NCBI GenBank assembly: GCA_911728435.2
Contig: OU452198.1
Coordinates: 13,116,001 to 13,180,000 of the forward strand
Reading direction: 5' to 3'
Origin: Apoderus coryli
Lineage: Eukaryota; Arthropoda; Insecta; Coleoptera; Attelabidae
DNA: 64,000 nucleotides
The position numbers and the translations under genes were made by a program. The notes below the pieces were generated by a model that saw only the letters and a program-made list of their open reading frames with translations, did not search any database and was not told the origin of the DNA. This document shows, piece by piece, positions 42,640 through 54,789 of the stretch (within the stretch, counting starts at the first letter, position 1; each line of letters opens with the position of its first letter).

Positions 42640-44640
42640 CCTGTAACGGATCACGAAGTTTCAAAAATAATCAAAACCATGCCAAATAAAAAATCTACAG
42701 GCATAGATAATATCCCGGTGAAAGTTCTCAAAAACTCAGTTCATATTTTGTCTCCAATCATCGAGCAGACAAATATGTCAGTTCAAAGTGGTATATTCCC
42801 GGAACAGCTGAAACATGCCATTGATGTTCCAATATTTAAAAAAGGAGATAAAACTTCTATTGAGAATTACAGACCGATATCGCTTCTGAGTGTCTTTTCT
42901 AAGGTCATGGAAAGGATTGTTTCGAATAGAATTTTTGGGTTCCTGGGCTCCACTAAAATCATAAGTAAGTGTCAACATGGTTTTCAGTCAGGTTTTTCAA
43001 CAGAAACGTGTACTTATGAGTTTGTACAGCAGATACACGATTTAACTGATAGCGGCCACTATGCGGTGGGTGTGTTGTTTGATCTGCGTTTGATGTGGTG
43101 GATAAGGATTTCTTGTGTAGAAAGATAGATCAGCTGGGTTTGCGTGGGTCTATAAATAGGTGGATTGACTCCTATTCAACTCATAGAAGGATGGCGGTAA
43201 AGATTGATTCATCCATATCGGAATCTCAAGAAATTGATTTGGGTACTCCTCAGGGGAGTATACTTGGACCGCTGCTTTTCCTACTGTACATTAACGACCT
43301 TCCCACGAGCATTTCACATGGTACCGTGTATATGTACGCTGATGATACCACCATTCTAATATACGATAAAGATCCTGAGCTCTTAGAATATAAAATCAAC
43401 GTAACTCTAGAGGAATTTCAGTCGTGGTGCCATAAAAATAGACTGATGATCAATTATAGCATATAGTTGCTTTTCATTTTAATAAATATAAAAATCCACT
43501 GCCTTTCAATTTATGTATTGATGCACTTGTTTTACCGTGGGCAGAGTCTGCTAAGTTGTTGGGTGTGTATGTTGATCCGGGGTTGAGTTGGATTGGGCAT
43601 GTTGATAATCTATGTAGCAGACTTTCTAGAAGTCTATACGTGCTGCTTTCTCTAAAAACATATATGGACAAGCATTCCCTCATTTCTGTATATTATGCTC
43701 TTATATATTCGTCTATCGCGTACAATATAGCAATTTGGGGTAGATTTACGGAGGTGGACAGAGTGTTCATATTGCAAAAAAGAGCAATTCGATATATATA
43801 TTCAATATTCCATACAGAGGGACTTGTAAATGTACTTTTAGGAAATATAACATCCTCACTGTTCCATGTATTTACTTACATAAAACGCTTTGTCCCATAT
43901 TTAAAAATAAGAATCAGGCTCGAAGACGGGGAGATGGTCATCGCTATCCTACTCGAGGGAGGGATCTCTTATATCTGCCTCGACCCAAACACGAGTTTTA
44001 TAAAAAATCGCCTCTGTACTCAGGATACTTTTATTTCAATCTTCTTCCCTCAACGATAAGAAACTGTGCAAATATGAGCATTTTCAAAAATTTATTAAAA
44101 GAGTTCCTTATAAACGGTGCGTTCTACAGCCTACAGGAATTTACCACCTCAGTATAGTGTTGTTAAGGCTGTTTGATCAGACGCCAAATATAAGGTATAA
44201 GGCATTCATGATTGTGCACTTATTTCTTAATCGATTTGAAAAATTCTTTTTGGATCATAGAGAGAACACTTTAACAGAGGTTTATATAGGAATAAAAAAA
44301 AATCTTAGCAATTTATATTGACTTTTTTAAGAAATTTTATTTTTATTCCTATATAAACCTCTGTTAAAGTGTTCTCTCTATGATCCAAAAAGAATTTTTC
44401 AAATCGATTAAGAAATAAGTGCACAATCATGAATGCCTTATACCTATATTTGGAGTCTGATCAAACAGCCTTAAGCTGTGTCAAGAGTTTGTTGTATATG
44501 TATAAATATGTATTTTTATTTTCAGTTTTCATTAATTTATGCTCAATGTTTTTTGTGTTTTGGATTTTGACGTGTCTATGTACAGAATCTATGTACTTTT
44601 GAAAGACTAATAAAGATATTATTATTATTTAATTATTTGA
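42640..44640 (+). pseudogene. jockey-like LINE, RT to 3' tail, 5'-truncated
   Basis: The frame opens mid-protein with VTDHEVSKIIKTMPNKKSTG, followed by RT blocks PIFKKGDKTSIENYRPISLL, QHGFQSGFSTETC, then a frameshift near 43085, GTPQGSILGPLLFLLYINDL and MYADDTTI (the catalytic YADD). After a stop and frameshift near 43465, LLGVYVDPGLSW and AYNIAIWGR give the thumb and C-terminal part, and further broken frames follow. It ends in GACTAATAAAGATATTATTA, a typical LINE tail. The 5' end, endonuclease and ORF1 are absent. The element is interrupted at 44167-44470 by a MITE. Confidence 0.85.
44167..44470. mobile_element. 304-bp palindromic MITE with TTAA target duplication
   Basis: TTAA stands on both sides (44163-44166, 44471-44474). 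The termini GGCTGTTTGATCAGAC and GTCTGATCAAACAGCC (one base varied) are inverted, and the arms of about 135-140 bp match almost completely, for example GATTGTGCACTTATTTCTTA. TTAA duplication points to piggyBac-type mobilisation, although the usual CCC start is not present. Confidence 0.85.
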
Positions 44641-45900
44641 CGAAAATAAAAATGGATATTGTTTTTATTTAATAAAAAAAAATGTTTTGTAAACAAATCC
44701 ATATTAGAACCGAACACCCCCAGAAAAATCAACTAAAAAAAATTATTTATTTTGTTTTTGTTCTAGTTAGGGCACAGAGTACAGGCTAATAAGTAGCCTA
44801 TTCGATTCGTACTCGTCAGATTCGTTTGAATAAAGTAATGTAATAAAATAAATTTGTTACTTTTAACTTAACATTCATTTGTGCAATATGAAATAAGTGT
44901 CATAAATAACGGCTTCAATTTTAAGTGTTTTTGTGGGAATATTCAACCGGGGGAAGATAGGCATCGTGCGGATTTTCTTCTTAAAAACGGCTTTAACAAA
45001 TTAAATTACGAACAACAATTGGAAATCAAGACGCGCAGCAGACCTCTATGCCGACTCTAAAATCATTAGTGCAGAGTGGGGTAAGGCAAAATAGGGATTT
45101 TAACATAACTCTCTATGAAAAAATTCCATGCCTAACGGGAAACCAGGTAAGAAATAATTTTTTATTATTTTCCGCTCAAACTTCTTCTACTTGGGGTAAA
45201 GTGAGTTACGATGATATTAAAATGTAGTAAGAGGCATTGAAAAGCATTAAAAAAGTCAGGAACATATTATTTCATCGAATATAAAAATCAATTTTTTTGG
45301 TAAACTTCTATATACAAGAAATTGAGAGTTCAATGAGTTGCGAGCCGCCACTGGTACTGAGATATGATATGAGATATGTTGTGCCACTGATGATGGACGT
45401 CGTAAGGCGGAATCGTATCTAGCTAAGCTAATAATAAACCAGTTTGTTTGTTTTGTGTAGTTTCGACTATTATTTTAGTAAAATTTGTTATCGAGTCTTT
45501 ACTGAAACAAAAATTCTCTTTAAAACGTGATCATTGAGTTCTTCTGAAGATGAATAAAAATAAACCGTAACGAAACATTTAACATACCAATGACCTAGTG
45601 CCTTGTAAGAGGTGTAATTTATCAAAACTGTAAACTGTTGTGTATACGTATTATGCGTATAACTACAATCTTTGCAACTAGTACCTATATAGTAGGTAAT
45701 AAAAAGAAAACATTCACACACAACATATCCATATGGCATGGCAGACAGGTGCTGCTATTCTTGCTATGAACTAGGTATAGGTATAGCAAAGATATAATAA
45801 ATAAGTGATATATTATTAAATCTTTGGTATACCTTATATAGGTAGTATGCATGCAGTAGTAACACGGTAAAGTTATGCAGAACCCAGGTTCGATTCAACT
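44641..45900. other. gap with a possible hAT exon scrap
   Basis: At about 44935-45060 the plus strand reads NIQPGEDRHRADFLLKNGF then NKLNYEQQLEIKTRSRPL, resembling the start of TTF-type zinc-finger hAT-like proteins, but too short to be sure. The rest is AT-rich without recognised features. Confidence 0.25.
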
Positions 45901-45901
45901 A

Positions 45902-46337
45902 TTAGGTCATTCAATAAGTCCGTAGGATGTCACATAGATGGCGTTACTAGAATTTTTTCCATATGATTTTTATTTAGTGCTAACCGTCACGATACGTGTA
46001 CAAATTTGACTGCAATCTGACTATTGATTCGTGAGTTATAACATTTTGTGTGAAGCAACTTTTGTTATTGAAAAAAAAAATGGAAAAAAATTAATTTCGA
46101 GTTTTAATAAACCATTGCTTTTTGATGAAAAAAATACCGTGGAAACCAAACAATGGCTTGATAAACATTATCCGAACTCTGCTCCATGGAGACAAATGGT
46201 AGAGAAGTGGATTGCTGAATTTGAACGTGGTCGTACCAGCACAAATGATGCAGAGCGCAGTGGACGCCCAAATGAGGCTGTTTTTTCAGAAAACCTGCCC
46301 AAACATTAACACCAAACTTCTGCTGATATCATCTGAT
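45902..46337 (+). mobile_element. mariner 5' half, truncated
   Basis: TTAGGTCATTCAATAAGTCC after a TA is a mariner terminal repeat. The transposase start follows with SSFNKPLLFDEKNTVETKQW, LDKHYPNSAPWRQMVEKW and AEFERGRTSTNDAERSGRP, then a frameshift and ISSDV-type wording. It stops abruptly where the LINE tail begins at about 46338. The first ATG is out of frame with the rest because of a small indel. Confidence 0.8.
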
Positions 46338-47330
46338 GTGCGTAATAATGATAATAATAACTTTATTAGCCTTGAGTTAGTACAAAAATCTAATAGTACA
46401 TAGGCATGTCAAGTAAATAAACAATACAAAATATAAACACAAATTCAATAGTATCAACATATATAGCTAAAACTTATACACAAAAATACCTGTATATGTA
46501 CATTAAACCATAAACATACAACGTCAGAATAAGACAGTCAAACAAAAACAACAGTTCGTCACCACACAAGATCATTAAGAGCAGTGCTCAACATACTCGC
46601 TCAGACTGTAAAAAGAGTGTAGTATAAGGAATTCCTTTAAATTTCTACTAAATTGATGAATATTTCTCGAATTCCTAATAGATTCAGGCAACATATTAAA
46701 ATAAAGTAGTCCAGAGTAATCTGGTGACTTTTTAAAAAACTCATGTCGAGGCCTAGATAAAAGCATCCTCTCCCTGCCCCTAGTCGCATAGTCGTGCAAG
46801 GAGACATTACGTCGAAACCTGCAGATGTTTTTAAAAATATACGTCAGGATTTTAAGCAAGTATATACAAGCCACCGTGAGTAAACGCCATCGTCTAAATG
46901 TCCCCCTACACGAGAAATTGTAGGGCAGGCGAAACATAGTGCGTAAAATTCTTTTTTGGATGATGAACACCCTGGATATGTCACACGATCGTCCCCAGAC
47001 GATAATGTTGTAGGCAATAGTAGAATACACGAAAGAGTAATAAATATTAAGTAGAGCGCCAGTATTCATGTGACTTCTGAGAGTGTAAATCACGTAAGCC
47101 TGGCTGTTCAGTTTACGACTGACGGACTCCAAATGATCAGCCCACTGCAGCCGCCGATCGAAGATCACTCCCAAAATCCTCGAATCCTCGTAGTCCACTC
47201 CAGCCGATGACCCTCAAACACCAAGTCGTAATTCAGCACTGTACGATACCTACTAAACTGCAGAACGACAGTCTTATCATGATTGATCATCAGTTTGTTT
47301 TGAGTGCACCAGGAATTAAATATATGCATA
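46338..47330 (-). pseudogene. jockey-like LINE 3' part, 5'-truncated
   Basis: On the minus strand: FNSWCTQNKLMINHDKTVVL, a frameshift near 47195, then ILGVIFDRRLQWADHLES, AYNIIVWGRSCDISRVF and a C terminus ending EYVEHCS. The tail GCTAATAAAGTTATTATTAT lies at 46345-46370. It is related to, but not the same as, the LINE at 42640. It lacks RT catalytic blocks. Confidence 0.8.
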
Positions 47331-48556
47331 ACGGATAGCATGGGGATTTTGTTTGCTCCACTCGTGGTTATTACGAGGATTGAATGTCCCCTCGCGTGAA
47401 AATCCTTTTTCATCGCTCGTGAAGATTATACCTAAAAAATCAGCGTTTTCATCCGCTTGACCGAGCAACCACTCGCAGAACTCGAACCGCTGAGGAGCGT
47501 CGCCAGACAGTAGATGCCTGCACCTTTTGAAGTTTAAATGGATGCAGATTGTGGATTTTCAATACTCGATGGACAGTATTTTTGCTGCAATCAAGTCGCG
47601 ACGCAGTCTGACGAGTGCTAGTGTTGGGCTCATTCTGAATGCGTGCCATGACTTCAACCTCAACGGCATCTCTGATCGGACACTGTGTTGCAAATTCTCG
47701 AATAGGCTGCAAATATAACAAGCCTCTTAGATTGGCTGTAAAAGAGAAACGCGCAAGAAAAAAACACAGGAAGTTGCCATTTCTGCCATACGTACCACGA
47801 ATGAGCCGGTCTCCCGTAGATTTAGATTAATTTTGATAAAAATCTTATGGTTTGGCAATTCACGATTTGGGAACAGCTGCCCGTACAACCGTTGTGCTAA
47901 CAAAGAATTACCGGGCGCTTCCCCATACAAGAGATGCATATCTGCAAGCTCGGCTAATTCAAAACGATTCATTTTTGCAATTAGTATAACGTTTGAAGAT
48001 AATTAAGTTCTTATAAACTGACACTTTTACTAAAGTTTGACATGTTTATGTGTTACCATGACAACATTGTTTTGTTTTAGATTTCCACTATTAATAATAA
48101 ATTATTTGTAAAAAAGCCTCTTTGTTTTTCTTTCTAATAATAATGAACCTTTTAATAAAAATTTTTTCTCGAAAACCGAGAGAGATACGAAAAAATATCA
48201 AGTGACAAAAAAGTTGTATTTTTAACTGAGCTTTCTAAAAAAAATAGAAAATTTTCAAAAACAGTTAGTAGCGTACATTTTTTTGTCATTTTTATTCGTG
48301 ACACTGTCCCCCGGGGCGCCACTGAAAGTCATAATTGACATTTAATTAGTGCTAACTAAGCGTCTTATTAAGCTTACATCACCAGCGAATTTCAACAAAA
48401 TCGGTTACGTGTCTGTGAGATATTGATAAAAAAAGGTTTTTTGAAAAAAACTTTGACACCCTGTATTTTGAAAACCATGCACTTCCGGACAAACTGCTTG
48501 TCTATGGTTCCTCAATATGCCCCAGAAGCTTTTTCCAATTGAGAGGGAACACCCTG
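47331..48556 (-). mobile_element. DD41D element 5' part, truncated by the LINE
   Basis: The terminus CAGGGTGTTCCCTCTCAATT (minus strand, from 48556) is next to TA, followed by a long subterminal region and the transposase start at 47972: MNRFELAELADMHLLYGEA, then after a frameshift LQPIREFATQCPIRDAVE and RQTASRLDCSKNTVHRVL (second HTH), and in a further frame FTSDEKGFSREG (first catalytic region) and SKQNPHAIRYA. At about 47330 it meets the LINE. The rest of the core and the other terminus are missing. Confidence 0.75.
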
Positions 48557-48595
48557 TATAAAATTTTGCATTGGGCTTTAATTGGGCCGGTAATT

Positions 48596-49135
48596 GGTTC
48601 ATCTCTCTAGGTGCCATCTCCGCGACGAAGATTGGCGATCATCATGGCAATTCTTATTTTGGATGCAGCTGCTCTAAAAAGCTCTATCGAGGAACATCCA
48701 AACCACTCTCTCAAGTTTCTCAACCAGGATATCCTTCTTCTACCCACGCTTCTTGTACCTTCGATCCTTCCCTGCGTTATCAATTGAAGTAAGGCGTATC
48801 TTGGTCCACGAGTCACATGGCCGAGATACTGAAGTTTTCTGCTTTTAATTGTTATTAATAACTCTCTTTCTATGTTTAGTCGTTCAAGTATTTCTAAGTT
48901 AGTTATCCGATCGACCCATGACACCTTCAGTACTCTTCTATCTATACACACACATTTCAAAAGCTTCTAGTCTTTTGGTTATTTCTGCGTTCAAAGTCCA
49001 TGCCTCGACGCCATAAAGCAGAGCGGCAAAAACATAACATCTAACTAGTCTCAGTCTCAGTTTTAGGCTATTGCACAAAACTCTTTTCATGCTCTTGAAA
49101 TTGGACCTTGCTATTTTTAATTGGTTCATAATTGG
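48596..49135 (-). pseudogene. RTE-like LINE, C terminus of RT
   Basis: Frames read LKLRLRLVRCYVFAALLYG, VEAWTLNAEITKRLEAFEM, then WVDRITNLEILERLN, RKLQYLGHVTRGPRYALLQL, GRRRISWLRNLREWFGCSS and IAMMIANLRRGDG. This is the well-known C-terminal region of insect endonuclease-reverse transcriptases. It is 5'-truncated and frameshifted near 48950. It abuts the DD41D terminus, so either element may have inserted next to the other. Confidence 0.8.
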
Positions 49136-49340
49136 ACTTTAATTGGGCCTTAAATAGCTGTTAATTAGTCTAATGGTCACACAAATTTCAATAATTTCTC
49201 ACATTGGTCATAATTGGCACCATTGGTTACAAAATTTGTTGCCATTGGTTCGAGGTTGTACACCACATTGGCCCCGTGGTTTACCCCTCGCAGCTGACTG
49301 GACAGCAATCGACGCAACAGTCGGCTGGTAAGGTGATGGC
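49136..49340. other. no gene seen
   Basis: Continues from the LINE with repeated ATTGGN words (AATTGGGCC, CATTGGTC, CATTGGTTAC); no coding function. Confidence 0.3.
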
Positions 49341-49760
49341 GGCTTTATTTTGGGAATAATATTCCTCAACTACCTCCAAAAAGGAACCACCATTAACAGC
49401 GACCATTACTGTGCAGTTTTGGATCCACTGAAGGCTAAAATCGCAAAGAAACGGCCACATGTGCAAAAGAAAAAAGTGTTGTATCACCAAGGCAATGCAC
49501 CGTGTCAAATCGATGAAAACTATGGCAAAATTGAATGAATTAGGCTTCGAATTGGTTAGCCACCCACCGTATTCTCCAGATTTAGCCCCCAGCAACTTTT
49601 TCCTGTTATCAGATGTCAAGAGAATTCTTGCTGGAAAGAAATTTCTTTTAAAACTACCAGAACTGCTGCAAAACATAGCTTTAGATCTTCGGCAAAACAT
49701 GTATTTCTAGTTGTATGGTGCCCCTGCACCTTTCTATAGATATAGGATCGTAAACCGTAC
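49341..49760 (+). pseudogene. mariner (SETMAR-type) transposase C-terminal half
   Basis: GIIFLNYLQKGTTINSDHYC, then KKRPHVQKKKVLYHQGNAPC and, in another frame, LNELGFELVSHPPYSPDLAP, SNFFLLSDVKRILAGKKF. The second catalytic Asp is replaced by Gly (HQGN instead of HQDN) and the third by Asn (PSNFF instead of PSDFF), so even a repaired frame would be catalytically dead. The N-terminal half is missing and the C terminus is scrambled. Confidence 0.8.
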
Positions 49761-50296
49761 CTACTTTGGATTCATTATATCCTGATGAGAAATGGGTGTC
49801 CGCGGTGGTTCAGAAAACCCTTTAAACTTAACACCACCAGATTTTTTTCTCATAGGAAATAGGAATATATTATAAGCATTGTGTATGATACGGCGACAGA
49901 AATTCAGGATAATAAGAAGCTATTAAATTAGCTACGTGGCAAAGCTTTTGTACATTCATAGACATAAAATTTCACTTATTTATAGAAGTAGTCCATTTGT
50001 CTTAAAGTGGGTTAAAGGTTTGAAAAATTTTCAGTCAGACTGCACCCAAAATAAATCTTTAATAACTAGGAATATTTTTTCTGCTTCGGAGATATACGAC
50101 CCATCATTAAATCTTTGTGATATCTGATACAGACTGCAACCTCAAATGAACAGTCTAAGAATTAGATCAAAAACCAATTCACAAATAGAGCACTTGTTTA
50201 TATTCAATTTTAATTAAAAATTAAGTTTATTATAGATTTATATTAGCATTAAGCATTTTTAGCTCTCCATATCATATAATATGTAATATATGTATA
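49761..50296. other. no gene seen
   Basis: AT-rich; nothing recognised. Confidence 0.3.
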
Positions 50297-51425
50297 CAGG
50301 GTGAGTTATTAGTGCGTCGAAGTTCGATATTACCGCAAAGACCAAAAATTTCATGCAAAACTAAGCGGCTAGTGTGTAGGCAGTCATAAAGTACATATTT
50401 TAAATTTATTGTTATTTGTACAGGGTGGCTCATCTCATCAGGGTGAACCAATCTTACGTTTTTTTTAAATGGAAAGCCCTATGTATTATTCTACAATTTC
50501 ATTGGTTTAGACTTGACATTAATCATACTAAAATTTTAGAAAATTATACATAGTGGTTCAAAAGTTACCACTAGTATTATATGCAAAACATGGCGAATTC
50601 CAAGGCTTCTGTACTGGAACTGAAATAATTTAAACTCTGCTTCTTACGGGCATAGCTTTTTGATAGTTATCAACTTTTAGAAAAAGATAATTGTTAGTAT
50701 GTAGGGCAAAATCTGTATACAGGGTGAGTCTAAACTCAAATTTGCGGTTTAGTCGCATTTTCCAAATGAGACACCCTGTATGTAATATCAAAAACTGAAA
50801 GGAAAATTAATAAGCGTTTATTCTTATATGGTCTTTCTTATACCTAAAGCTATTAGTTTTTAAGATATTTTCATTTAAACAAAAAAATATTAGAAAATTT
50901 GGATTTGACGTGATCATTTTGGATATACCTAATTTCATTTGTGGTATTTGTTATTAAAAAAAATTACACAAGATCACCAAAATAATATTTTTCAAATTCA
51001 AGCTATTTTTTAATAGTTATTTATTTATCATAATCGTAATCAAAACTGGTATATAATTGTAATATTTATCAATTACATCAACAAGGCTTATTTTATTGTA
51101 GAAATGTCATTTATTAGCTATTTATTACAAAAGTGTATTCTATTAAGTACCTATAACAATTAGTTTATTAATAATTACTTACTTAATTATATTTTGGTTG
51201 AAATGAATTTTCCCAAAAATGAGTTAATATGATTTGGATATTGCTCGAAAGCAACCAGAAAAGATAACAAGGGAAAGGTTAATGAATCGTTTTAGAAACA
51301 CGGGATCAGTAAAATACCCTAAACAAACAAGGACCAAAACTGTTTTGAAGATGAAAATGAATTGAAAGTAATGTTAAAAGTGGTAGAAAATCCACATATC
51401 AGCAACGGGGTAAAAAATATTTTAA
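50297..51425 (+). mobile_element. cluster of mariner-type termini and a DD41D N-terminal relic
   Basis: CAGGGTGAG-type termini occur at 50299, 50421 and 50720 and a CACCCTGTATG at 50770. At about 51245-51420 the plus strand reads ARKQPEKITRERLMNRFRNT, GSVKYPKQTRTKTVL and VMLKVVENPHIS in two frames, the linker and second HTH of DUF4817-type transposases. The rest of the protein is missing. Confidence 0.5.
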
Positions 51426-51449
51426 AAAAACGTACTTCTTAAACATAGC

Positions 51450-52560
51450 AGAAATATTAACTAATTATTTATAGCTTTAATAGAATATAACCTATAAAAT
51501 GTGTCATAAATAACTTACTTTCATAGGCGTTCGTAAATAGTGGGAAAGTGGTGAAAACATAAAAATATATATTTCCTAATTATTCGAAATATTGAATAAT
51601 TTTCCATAGTTGTGATAGAATATAACCTAAAAAATGTTACATAAAAGAATTGGTTCACACACGCATTCGAAAATAGTCTAAAAAAAGGGTCAAAAACGAA
51701 AAAAAAAATGTTTCCCAAATATACCAGAAAAATTGGCTAATTATATATAGCTTTGATATAAGATAATCTAAAAAATGCAGCATAAAATGTTTATTTACAA
51801 AGGCGTTCGTAAATAGTAGAAATAGGGGTAAAATAAAAATTGAATTGAATTGGTGTTAAAAATACACGACAAAAATTAATGTACCAAAGGCGTCCGCGAA
51901 AATTCTATAAAAGGGTCAGAAAAAAATTGTATCCGTGATAACTCAAAAACAACTTAACGGATTTTAACCACATTTTTTGGTACGAAAATACTACAGGATA
52001 TTTATAGGTGGTGATTAACATTGAGCGTAGGCAAGGGGTTTAAAAGAGGGTTCAAAAATTTAATTTAAATTGTGCGTTTAATTAAACATAACCTAAAATA
52101 TTTAACCTAAACAATTAGACCACATTGACATTCGAAAAAAGTGTAAAATGGTGTAAAAAGGTTAGAAGAAACAAATTTCTTAAACATAGCAGAAATATTG
52201 ACTAATTATTTATAACTTTGATAGGATATAACCTAAAAAATGTGTTATAAATAACTTGTTTTCATAGGCGTTCGTAAATAGTGTAAAATAAAAACATATA
52301 TACTTCCTAATCTTAATCGGAATACGGAATAATTTTTTGTAGTTGTGATAGAATATAACCTAAAAAATGTTACATAAATACACTGGTTCACACAGGCGTT
52401 CGAAAAAGGGTCAAAAACTAAAAAAAAATGTTTTTCCAAATATAACAGAAAAATTGGCTACTTATATATAGCTTTGATATAAGATAACCTACAACATGCA
52501 GCATAACAATTTTGTTTACATAGGGGTTTGTAAATAGTAGAAAAGGGGGCAAAGTAAATT
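51450..52560. repeat. higher-order repeat of about 140-bp monomers
   Basis: Monomers share GATAGAATATAACCTAAAAA, a CATAAATAACTT- or CATAAA-type word and AGGCGTTCGTAAATAGT. Three types (a, b, c) near 51455, 51596 and 51736 recur in the same order at about 52196, 52330 and 52451 and each resembles its namesake more than its neighbours. Two more diverged monomers lie between. This is a two-unit higher-order structure of roughly 735 bp. Confidence 0.75.
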
Positions 52561-53329
52561 TTATAATAAAACTAAAAAAAAATCTATTATTTTGCATACA
52601 AGAAATTGGCCTAGAAGATCTGGAATATAAAATATGTACGTATAAATAGTGCCTTCAAAGGGAAGAAAAATGAACAAAACCCGATACTTAAAAAAAATAG
52701 CTGATGTCTAAAACAAAACAAAAATTTATTAAATTTAGATAAATGACAAACAGGTCATAAAATTATTACTTTTACACTTAAATATGGAGAGCTATTCGTG
52801 CCTCGAGGGCAACAGTTTATTTAGACATTACTATGTGTTATTTAGGTTACAATCTAGGCGTGTTATAATAGAAATGTCGTAATAACTAAATTATTAAAAA
52901 TGTAAAATTATTATGCTCTTTCTCTTAGAACGCGACTAGGTAGTAACTAAATAACACTATATTAATCTGTGCACTAATGATGCTTGCAAATGCTTAAAAG
53001 AGTGTTAGGCACTTAAAATAATTATTTCGAGTTTTCGATTTTTTTTTTTAATTTAAAAAAATCTGCGATAACTTATTTTTATCAATAACACATGAAATTC
53101 GTCCAGCATTCTATCCTAGTTTATTATAGAAGGAAGGTTTGCGATCAAGTCAAAAATTCGATGTGGAAGTACACTATCTACATTTTGAGGTCCGCTGATT
53201 CAAATCATTGGACGCCTATAGTTGTTCGGGCTTGTTTAGCAAAACAAATTCGAGTGGTTTTCTGTCAACACTGTATAATCTTTCTAATCTTATTTTAAAA
53301 TTATATAAAAAACCACAACCCGATTTCCC
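52561..53329. other. no gene seen
   Basis: AT-rich; short readings without recognised family. Confidence 0.3.
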
Positions 53330-53880
53330 TTTGTAATGTCAATACGGACCGCGACCGCAGCCGTCCATAGGCGCACCCTTTTAACTTTGCATAACACTAC
53401 ATGCCCTACGATATTTTAAAAATCCTTTATGTATTAACAATTATTGTATGTTCATTTGTATAAAAGTATACTGTATTTTTCCTTGCCGCTCCAACACTGC
53501 AACATATAAACCTACGCTGAAAAAGACTGTTTTTGAGTTTAGAAGTTTAGACATAGAAGCACACGTACCTACACCGTGTTCGAACAGCAAGGAACATACT
53601 TTTATAATAATTAATACTGTTAATACTTGTTATGCCTATAAGTAGGTACATTAATAACAATGTGCTTCTGATATTATAAAATAACAACAAATATTACTTA
53701 ATTAGTCAGTGACATTTTCTATAGAAGGGAAAATTTTTATAATATGTGTATTCGTCACTTCATTATTTGCAGACCTGAACTGATGATAAATATTTAAAAG
53801 TAGACGCTGGCTTTGCACATGTAAATCTTGATGCTTAAACTTCCAACGTGTTCCGCTCGTGTCGTATACCGGCCGTGTCT
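53330..53880 (-). repeat. dispersed repeat R, copy 3
   Basis: Inverted relative to 20110-20672: TTTGTAATGTCAATACGG, ACAATTATTGTATGTTCATT, AAGACTGTTTTTGAGTTTAG, AGTCAGTGACATTTTCTATA and GCATCAAGATTTA in reverse. It joins directly to a mariner that has lost its 3' end. Confidence 0.55.
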
Positions 53881-53884
53881 GATA

Positions 53885-54785
53885 CAGTCCTGACTTGACA
53901 CCGAATGACTCGGCGGTTGGTTTTCCTGATTTCTTGGAAGACAACTGACAAACAAATGGTTTTGTACCACTCAGAATTGACTGTTCTGCGTTGTTCTAGT
54001 AGTACAGTTGTGACATGTCCAGTTTTTCCGAAAAAAACAGGCGACCATTTGCCTGGAAGTGCTTCGTGCGCCAACAACTTTTGTTGGATTTTGCTCATAA
54101 TGACACACCCATACAGTCGATTGCTGTTTAATTTCGGGCTCATACGCGTAAATCCACGATGTCATAGGCACCGCGATCGTATTTTCTGAGCATTTCTTTC
54201 GACCAATCGACACGAGCCTTTTTTTGGGCGATTGACAAATTGTGTGGGATCCAACGCGAACAAATTTTTTTGACAGTCAAATGTTTATGCAATATTGAAT
54301 GTATGCTAGTCCCACTAATGCCTAGGTTGTCTCAATCTCTTGATAGGTCACATGACGATCTTGCAATATCAGTTCGCGCACAGCATCAATGGTTTTCGGA
54401 ACAACAACTGATTTTGGACGACCTTCACGAAGTTCGTCTTGGAGTGAACTACGACCGCGATTGAATTCACCATACCATCGATAAACCCTAGTCCTTGATG
54501 GAGCTTCATCGCCAAAAATTCATTCATCCATGCACTGTTGCTGAGTTAATCCACGTCGAAAGTTGTAAAAAAATATAATCGCACGAAAATGTTCACGATT
54601 TAATTCCATTTTTGGGCCGAGATGAATCTTTTAAGTTACTGCAAACAACACAAATAGCGCCTGTATGTCAAAACGTTCTGAGTACGTATAACCTCAAAAA
54701 TGTCCAACTTTATGATAGAGGTGTCGGTTGCCAGATTGCAACACCAGGGTTGCCAAATCCCGAAGTATAAAAGGCAACCCACGTA
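53885..54785 (-). mobile_element. mariner, second copy of the 4466 family, one end lost
   Basis: The 5' terminus (CGAAGTATAAAAGGCAACCC, ending near 54785) matches the 4466-5729 element. The transposase starts at 54609 (MELNREHF) and is broken by frameshifts near 54570, 54520 and 54330, then reads QDRHVTYQEI, KKICSRWIPHNL, GKTGHVTTV and VVFQEIRKTN. After that it stops at the junction with repeat R; the second and third catalytic Asp are lost. Confidence 0.8.
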
Positions 54786-54789
54786 TAGC

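Noticed and set aside
47449..47830. Plus-strand readings of 63 aa opposite the DD41D N terminus
   Set aside because: The minus-strand frames match a known transposase; plus-strand frames are shadows.
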